Assembly: GCA_937884235.1 (NCBI GenBank)
Contig: CALGBT010000730.1
Span: 1 to 10,905 of the forward strand
Length of the DNA stretch: 10,905 nucleotides
Direction of reading: 5' to 3'
DNA from: an uncultured Pseudomonadota bacterium
GTDB taxonomy: Bacteria; Myxococcota_A; UBA9042; CAIXZC01
Below the pieces are notes generated by a model. The model worked only from the letters and a program-made list of their open reading frames with translations, searched no databases and was not told the DNA's origin. Positions 6,426 through 10,905 of this stretch are shown piece after piece. Each line of letters starts with the position of its first letter. The stretch's first letter is position 1. Position numbers and translations under genes: made by a program.

Positions 6426-8223
6426 CGACATCTCCTTTCGGGCAGACGTGGTAATAAACGCCCTCCTCTCTGACTTCAGCATCGCTGGCCGCTGGTGCCA
6501 GGTAGCGTCGTTTGGGCACGGCTAGACAGATTTCGCGCAGTCCTTCGTCGGAGTTGATTTGGGCAACAACCAACCCATTGTCACTCCACCCGTAGGTCTG
6601 CTTGACGGCCAGGAATCGTTTCAGGAAATCTGCGAAGAAGCTCATGGGGCGAACGTTGATGCGGCCCTCTTCCTGCGCCTGCTCGGCATAGTCCAGGAAG
6701 CCCTTGACCGCTACGGGATAGCGAGGTACGTCATAGGGGTGCGAATACCACAACCGCACCACTCGCTGTTCCACGATGTAGTCGACGAGACCCTTGAGCC
6801 ACGCTTCCACCACAGCATCGGGAATGAGTTCGACGTAAAGTTCGTAGAGGGAGGCCATGGTACGATAGGGCATCACCGGAAAGGCAATCAACTTCGAGGA
6901 GACCATCTTGCCGCGCAGGAAAGTACGGTTCGGGCCGGAACCGGCATCACCCGGGTAGTAGTAAGAGCCAATCCCCATCTCTTCCAGAATCTGCGTTGTC
7001 AGGGGCTGGGGATGGAGGCCGTTGGGAGCTGCGTACTCTCGCACCGGGTAGCCGGCTACCTCCGCCACACATCGGTTATTCATGTCGATGTACTTGCGGA
7101 TGTCCTCGGCGCTGAAGTCCTCATGTTTCTCGCCGTCAGCCCTTGCTGCGAACCAGTTGTGGCCCCAGCCACCGTGGGACCCCAGTTCTCCATAGGTGAG
7201 CAGTTTCTCGGTCAGTGCGCGCCCTCTGCCGCAAGCGTCAAAGCCCATGTCGTCGCCGGGTGCGTCGCAGAAGTCGCCGGCGGTGATGTGCATGGAGCAT
7301 GGCAGGCTTTCCCGCAGGAAGCCCTCATCCATGAATCGGGCCAGATTGTCCCACTCGATGTTGGAATCGATGTGCCAGTTGATAACGAGACCACCCTTGG
7401 CATCAGGGGTGTTGACCAGATGAGGTACCTGAACTCTATCGAAGAGGAAGGCCCGCAAAATGGTGCGCATCACCAGGTCATCCGAATCCCCCTTGAGGAA
7501 GCCCAGGGGGAGGTTGACCCACATAACCTCGCCTTGTTTGACCGCCCGCAATGTCAGCGCCGGGAAGACGGCCTGGTCTTCCGCCACCGTCTCCATCAGC
7601 ACCGTGACATCGGGTCCCGTTACTCGGGCCACCGAGGTGGGGTAGTTCAACCGACCATATTTGTAGCTGGTGATATGCCCTTGAGCATCAAGCTTGCCTT
7701 CCGGCCAGGCCAGAAGCCTGGCTTCCGGTTCGTCGGTGACCCGGAGTGTGCCATGGGTTACACAATCACCCTTCTGCTCATAATAGTTGAAGTATTCGAC
7801 CCCCGCCAGCGGTTCCCACAGGGCCGTCTTGTAATAAGCTCCATCAGGGCGCTGGCTGCCGCTATCATAGACAAAGAGAACCGAACCGCCCGCTTCGAGA
7901 TAGGTGAGCAACCACTGGACGAAATTGCGGCGCATCATGCGGCTGGCCTGGTCAGGGAAGATCAGTGCTGGCCGGGTCTGCGCCGCCAGTGTCGGGGATA
8001 GCTTCTGGACTTCGTCGGCGGTCATTCGTTGGAAGGCCACTCCCTCCTCTTCCAGGACGCTTTCATAGGCCGCCACCTCGGGTGCGCCAGAGGGTTCGTC
8101 GAGGCCATCCACCAGGATAACGGGTACCATGTCCAGTGGGTTCTTCTGAGAGTCAAGGTAGACCTGGACCGCCGAGTAGAGCAGAATGGCCCCGAAGATG
8201 ATGAACCAAACGAGCTGTTTCAT
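6394..8223 (-). CDS. Membrane-anchored polysaccharide deacetylase-like protein with N-terminal GATase1-like domain
   Basis: The product is 609 residues. Residues 4-22 are a single membrane anchor, placing the rest in the periplasm. Residues about 33-265 look like a class I glutamine amidotransferase-like or ThuA-like alpha/beta domain (VPVILVDG at 33-40, GGSVLFVYDSG at 112-122), without an evident catalytic triad. From about 275 a NodB-like deacetylase domain follows. Its candidate metal site is Asp286 in NWHIDSN with His350 and His355 in SHGGWGH. Supporting motifs are YAAPNG (397-402) and YSHPYD with His495 (493-498), in the order expected for such enzymes. The HxxxxH spacing is one longer than the common HxxxH; PgaB of E. 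coli also has five positions between its ligands. The likely reaction is periplasmic removal of acetyl groups from an amino-sugar polymer, as PgaB and PelA do. The start shares ATGA with the end of the upstream gene. A C-terminal region (540-609) is of unknown role. Confidence 0.8.
   Translation of the reverse strand: MKQLVWFIIFGAILLYSAVQVYLDSQKNPLDMVPVILVDGLDEPSGAPEVAAYESVLEEEGVAFQRMTADEVQKLSPTLAAQTRPALIFPDQASRMMRRNFVQWLLTYLEAGGSVLFVYDSGSQRPDGAYYKTALWEPLAGVEYFNYYEQKGDCVTHGTLRVTDEPEARLLAWPEGKLDAQGHITSYKYGRLNYPTSVARVTGPDVTVLMETVAEDQAVFPALTLRAVKQGEVMWVNLPLGFLKGDSDDLVMRTILRAFLFDRVQVPHLVNTPDAKGGLVINWHIDSNIEWDNLARFMDEGFLRESLPCSMHITAGDFCDAPGDDMGFDACGRGRALTEKLLTYGELGSHGGWGHNWFAARADGEKHEDFSAEDIRKYIDMNNRCVAEVAGYPVREYAAPNGLHPQPLTTQILEEMGIGSYYYPGDAGSGPNRTFLRGKMVSSKLIAFPVMPYRTMASLYELYVELIPDAVVEAWLKGLVDYIVEQRVVRLWYSHPYDVPRYPVAVKGFLDYAEQAQEEGRINVRPMSFFADFLKRFLAVKQTYGWSDNGLVVAQINSDEGLREICLAVPKRRYLAPAASDAEVREEGVYYHVCPKGDVDGLELNLQRR
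6432..6437 (-). promoter_or_regulatory. Ribosome-binding site deciding the start of the toroid lipoprotein gene
   Basis: AAGGAG on the minus strand is followed by six bases (ATGTCG) and the ATG at 6425. The ATG within the spacer directly abuts the site and is too close to be used. This start places the lipobox Cys at residue 21, a normal distance. Confidence 0.7.
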
Positions 8224-9269
8224 AGCGAGATGACCCCCTCTCCGTCGGTACAGAGGTAACCAAAGACCGCGCTCATGGCATGCAGCGTAAGGCAGTCTCG
8301 AGCCACGACGGAGCAGACTGCCAACGGTTGCCCGACGATGGCCCCGCCCATCAACTCAATGCGTTCCTGGGAGAAGACATTCTTGAGTACCCGACTATCC
8401 ATTTCCAGGGTGATGTTCGATTCACTGAAGACACTGCCAGTGACGATGGCCCCGGTCTTGATGATCACGGGTCCCCGGGCCTTGATGCTGCCCAGCACCT
8501 GGGCATTCTCGCCAATAATGACGTTGTGGGTGGAAATGACATCGAAGTCGGCCACCTCCCCATCAGCCAGAACAAAAGAGCGGGTGCGGTACGCAACGTC
8601 GGTGATCTTACGGATGTTCATGTCGGGCGGTCGTGGGGTCTGCTCCCGCAGTCCGATGAGTGGCGACGCCCCGCCGAAGTCCCCCACGCACACCGGGGCC
8701 CCGAAGAGATGCTGGAAGGTGGTTCCCGGATGAAGCTCCAGGCGTCCCCCCGTCGTGCACGACTGACCGAGGGAGGAGCTGGCGCCGATGCGGGCATCTC
8801 CATCCACGTCTAGCCAACGCATGATTGTCAGGTTGGGGCCGGCAGAGAAGTCACTGTTGCACGCCACGGCTCGAATAGAAACGTCGGCTGCCAGTCGGGC
8901 GTGGCCTTCAATCAGTACCTCCTGGAGGATGTTGCATGCCGCGCCCAGCGTCAGGTTGCCTCGCACCCATGTTATGGTCGGCAGCCCCTGGCTCGGCCCC
9001 ATGTTCAAGTCATCCGTCACGGTTACCAGCTCGGCCTTCGAAAGGAGTACCTGATGCTGGCCCGGCGTGGGCTCAGGCAGGGCTACTTCCATCCTCGTCC
9101 TGAACGATTGGCCGAAGTAGCGCGCCTCCTTGGCGTGCGCCAGCTTGATCACCAGCGGCTTGTCGTCGCGTGGATGAAAGAGCTCAACCACGCCCGGAAG
9201 GAAGGGGAGGAACATGAGCACCATGAACAAGAGCGCAAGAGCCAGTATAACGATAGCCTGTTCACTCAT
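8220..9269 (-). CDS. Membrane-anchored bactofilin-like (polymer-forming) beta-helix protein
   Basis: The 349-residue product begins with one hydrophobic segment (residues 5-29) and a cytoplasmic or periplasmic remainder. Two regions show the short repeated turns of a right-handed beta-helix. The second, about 245-335 (NVIIGENAQVLGSIKA, VIIKTGAIVTGSVFSE, ITLEMDSRVLKNVFS, IELMGGAIVG), closely follows the bactofilin pattern, where each rung carries a hydrophobic residue before a Gly-Ser or Gly turn. The first, about 98-190 (GNLTLGAACNILQEVLIEG, ARIGASSSLGQ), is looser. Bactofilins self-assemble into filaments that localise cell-envelope enzymes; they are usually shorter and often lack a predicted anchor. 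Here the product may form a scaffold for the synthase. It begins 19 bases after the glycosyltransferase stop, with GAGGAAG three bases before the ATG, and ends in an ATGA overlap with the next gene. Confidence 0.75.
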   Translation of the reverse strand: MSEQAIVILALALLFMVLMFLPFLPGVVELFHPRDDKPLVIKLAHAKEARYFGQSFRTRMEVALPEPTPGQHQVLLSKAELVTVTDDLNMGPSQGLPTITWVRGNLTLGAACNILQEVLIEGHARLAADVSIRAVACNSDFSAGPNLTIMRWLDVDGDARIGASSSLGQSCTTGGRLELHPGTTFQHLFGAPVCVGDFGGASPLIGLREQTPRPPDMNIRKITDVAYRTRSFVLADGEVADFDVISTHNVIIGENAQVLGSIKARGPVIIKTGAIVTGSVFSESNITLEMDSRVLKNVFSQERIELMGGAIVGQPLAVCSVVARDCLTLHAMSAVFGYLCTDGEGVISL

Positions 9270-9288
9270 CTTCTTCCTCGGACGTCAC

Positions 9289-10635
9289 TCATCTCTCTAG
9301 CTCCGGTCCCGCATCGGGTCCGCCGCCGCTATCCCTGGGAGTCTTGCGTCTTTCATCCCGCTGAATCTGGAAGGAGGGGCGATCCTTGCGGTAGCGCCGG
9401 GTCTTCCGCCAGTCTACCCACCGACCAGTGAAGCGGTGAACGATGGCCGACGCCACCCCACCGCTGATGGTCCACATGTTGAACACGTAGTTGAAAAGGA
9501 AGAAAGGCAGCAACTTGATGCGGTCCTGCCCCCCGTCGAGCAACGACCCTGCAGCAATCTGGTAGAAAGGGGCCAGGTTGCCGAAGGTGTTGTAGACAAC
9601 CACGAAGAGCAAAAAGAGGATGCCCTCCCGAAGCGTCATTTCCCCCAGGAAAAAGAGCGCCACGCCATCCAGGATGCCAATCAACTGCACAATGGGGACC
9701 ATGTAAACGAAGAGCAGCAACGCACCGTCCATCTTCTCTTTGAAGTTAAGGAAGGGCGAGGTGAAGACCTTGCGCATGTAGCCGAGCATGGTCTGCGTAT
9801 GCCCCATGGCCCAGCGCCGAATCTGGCGGGCCCGCACACGCCACTCCTCGGGCGACTCCTCGTAACACTCCAGTCGGTTGGCGTAAATGACCTTCCAGCC
9901 GCGCACGAAGAGATTGAAGGTCAACTCAGTATCCTCGGTGAGGATGTGGGGATGGAAGCCCCCCAGCGAGAGCACCACATCCTTGCGGAAGCCGCCCACG
10001 GTGCCCCCGTATTGAGGCACCAGGCCGAAGTTGTAGCGGGCCTGCTGATCCACCTGGTAGCCCCCGGAACGCTCCATGTCGAGGAGACGGGTCAGCAGAT
10101 TTCGAGGCGTATTCATGGGGATGACGCGTCCCATTACGCCGCCGATTTCCGGGTCCTTGAAGCAAACCGCCAGGTCGCGAATCAGACCCCGCGCCGGGAG
10201 GTAGTCAGCGTCGAAGACCACAATGATCTCACCTCGGGCCAGCCGCATGGCTTCGTTGAGGGCGGGAGGTTTGCCCCGGGGCCCCTCGGTGCGATGCAGC
10301 GGACGAATGAACGAGTACAGTTCGGCATATTCGTCGAGCACTTCCCCCGTGTTGTCATCGCTGTGATCATTGATGGGGATCACCTCGAAGAGCTCACTGG
10401 GATAGATGGTATCGGCTAGCGCCGCAAGAATGTCTGCTGCCACCGCCCCTTCGTTGTGCATGGGCACCAGAACTGTCACGAAGGGCAGGTCGGAGTCGAT
10501 GATGTCCTGGTAGTACAGCCGCTGTCGGCCACGCAGGCGCCCCAAGGTGAAGAGCGCGTGACGGGTGGCGTAGACAACCATCACCCCGATGGTCGTCCAC
10601 ATTATCGCCTTCAGGATTAGGACAACCAGCGCCAC
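9289..10635 (-). CDS. Processive family 2 glycosyltransferase (polysaccharide synthase)
   Basis: The 448-residue product starts at a GTG (10633-10635) with GGGAGGAGG four bases upstream. It has one N-terminal membrane segment (2-24), then a GT-A catalytic domain: VLVPMHNEG (55-63) and NDHSDDNT (89-96) for nucleotide-sugar binding, KPPALNEAM (122-130), the metal-binding DAD in FDADY (141-145), the catalytic-base TED (233-235) and the QxxRW motif as QIRRW (271-275). Together these are diagnostic of processive inverting synthases such as PgaC, BcsA and hyaluronan synthase. Several membrane segments follow between about 303 and 400, ending with the WVDWRKTRRY segment (406-415) that resembles the end of PgaC-type synthases. 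The last 30 residues are polar and basic. It should polymerise a sugar nucleotide at the inner membrane and extrude the chain. The sugar cannot be read from sequence; the deacetylase neighbour suggests an N-acetylhexosamine. It overlaps the upstream gene by 19 bases. Confidence 0.92.
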   Translation of the reverse strand: MALVVLILKAIMWTTIGVMVVYATRHALFTLGRLRGRQRLYYQDIIDSDLPFVTVLVPMHNEGAVAADILAALADTIYPSELFEVIPINDHSDDNTGEVLDEYAELYSFIRPLHRTEGPRGKPPALNEAMRLARGEIIVVFDADYLPARGLIRDLAVCFKDPEIGGVMGRVIPMNTPRNLLTRLLDMERSGGYQVDQQARYNFGLVPQYGGTVGGFRKDVVLSLGGFHPHILTEDTELTFNLFVRGWKVIYANRLECYEESPEEWRVRARQIRRWAMGHTQTMLGYMRKVFTSPFLNFKEKMDGALLLFVYMVPIVQLIGILDGVALFFLGEMTLREGILFLLFVVVYNTFGNLAPFYQIAAGSLLDGGQDRIKLLPFFLFNYVFNMWTISGGVASAIVHRFTGRWVDWRKTRRYRKDRPSFQIQRDERRKTPRDSGGGPDAGPELER

Positions 10636-10905
10636 GTTGCCTCCTCCCGTGCCAGTCGCTTGGCGCTGCGCGCCGCGAAAACGGAGTAAAACCCGGTTAT
10701 GTAAATAAAGTCCACAAGGGAGCCGAGCAGGAAGAACATGAGGGCCATGAAGATCATGGAGCCGAATTCAAGAACAACGACAAACATAGCCAGGCGAATG
10801 GCACCAAAGACCATGGAGTAGAGCAAAGTGAAAAGCAGCAGCCCGGCCTTAGGGTTCGTCGCAAAATAAATAGGTTGACAAAGTGAGAAAAGAGGATCTT
10901 GATTG
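10617..10905 (-). CDS. Membrane protein, C-terminal part (5' end outside window)
   Basis: The frame has no stop from the right edge of the window to the TAA at 10617-10619, so this is a fragment of 95 visible codons. A TTG at 10826 could be read as a start giving 69 residues, but the upstream codons (PIYFATNPKAGLLLFTLLYS) continue a membrane-protein sequence and no ribosome-binding site is seen, so a longer protein is more likely. About two to three membrane segments are visible, followed by a short basic tail (ARSAKRLAREEATW). The architecture would suit the C-terminal membrane part of a second glycosyltransferase or of a synthase partner subunit; this is a guess from context. It overlaps the synthase gene by 19 bases, so it belongs to the same transcript. 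Confidence 0.7.
   Translation of the reverse strand, partial: NQDPLFSLCQPIYFATNPKAGLLLFTLLYSMVFGAIRLAMFVVVLEFGSMIFMALMFFLLGSLVDFIYITGFYSVFAARSAKRLAREEATWRWLS
10640..10648 (-). promoter_or_regulatory. Ribosome-binding site supporting the GTG start of the synthase
   Basis: GGGAGGAGG on the minus strand lies four bases before the GTG at 10633-10635 and inside the 3' end of the upstream gene. It is the strongest such site in the run and fixes the non-ATG start. Confidence 0.75.

Noticed and set aside
7705..7721. Hairpin CCAGGC-CAGAA-GCCTGG with flanking CTTCCGG direct repeats.
   Set aside because: It lies inside the deacetylase-like coding region with the frame intact, and one short hairpin of this kind is expected by chance.
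6559..8001. 480-codon open frame on the plus strand opposite the deacetylase-like gene.
   Set aside because: Its product lacks recognisable domains, it is wholly antisense to a gene with clear motifs, and long antisense frames are expected opposite GC-rich codons.
9436..10419. 327-codon open frame on the plus strand opposite the glycosyltransferase gene.
   Set aside because: The opposite strand carries all GT2 motifs. The antisense product is rich in His, Glu and Gln with no pattern, a usual shadow composition.
1..10905. CRISPR arrays, tRNA or rRNA genes, insertion sequences and transposase remnants.
   Set aside because: No regularly spaced repeats, clover-leaf-like sequence, terminal inverted repeats or transposase motifs were seen by eye; almost all the window is protein-coding.

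Overview
The window reads as a chromosomal segment of a Gram-negative bacterium with a moderately GC-rich genome. Signs of an outer membrane are a predicted outer-membrane beta-barrel, a lipoprotein signal and several secreted or periplasmic proteins. The left-hand genes, a CotH-type protein and a PQQ-like propeller carrying Cys-rich tandem motifs, are of a kind common in Myxococcota, related former Deltaproteobacteria and Planctomycetota. I cannot fix the phylum from sequence alone.

Layout. Positions 1-696 (+) hold the C-terminal part of a CotH-like kinase family protein cut by the window edge. Positions 921-2564 (+) encode a membrane-anchored PQQ-like beta-propeller with two identically spaced four-cysteine motifs. 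From 2602 to the right edge everything is on the minus strand and forms one tightly packed run of eight genes. In transcription order (right to left) these are: the C-terminus of a membrane protein (partial); a processive family 2 glycosyltransferase with DxD, TED and QxxRW motifs; a membrane-anchored bactofilin-like beta-helix protein; a large membrane-anchored polysaccharide deacetylase-like protein; a lipoprotein that looks like an alpha/alpha-toroid glycosidase; a YaiO-like outer-membrane beta-barrel; a multi-pass membrane protein resembling DUF4203; and a secreted protein made of two copies of a carbohydrate-binding-like jelly-roll domain. Six of the seven junctions overlap (19, 4, 32, 4, 13 and 47 nt) and the other is a 19-nt gap, so the run is very probably one transcript. 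No promoter for it lies inside the window.

Interpretation. The set matches the logic of synthase-dependent exopolysaccharide secretion (Pga, Pel, Bcs, Alg): an inner-membrane synthase, a periplasmic deacetylase, a periplasmic or outer-membrane glycosidase and an outer-membrane barrel. The component families and order match none of those named operons that I know. The bactofilin-like member, the DUF4203-like member and the terminal duplicated jelly-roll protein are the unusual parts. I infer an uncharacterised system that makes, partly deacetylates and exports a surface polysaccharide, perhaps positioned by a bactofilin-type scaffold. The operon continues beyond the right edge, so missing parts such as a TPR scaffold or a regulatory subunit may lie there.
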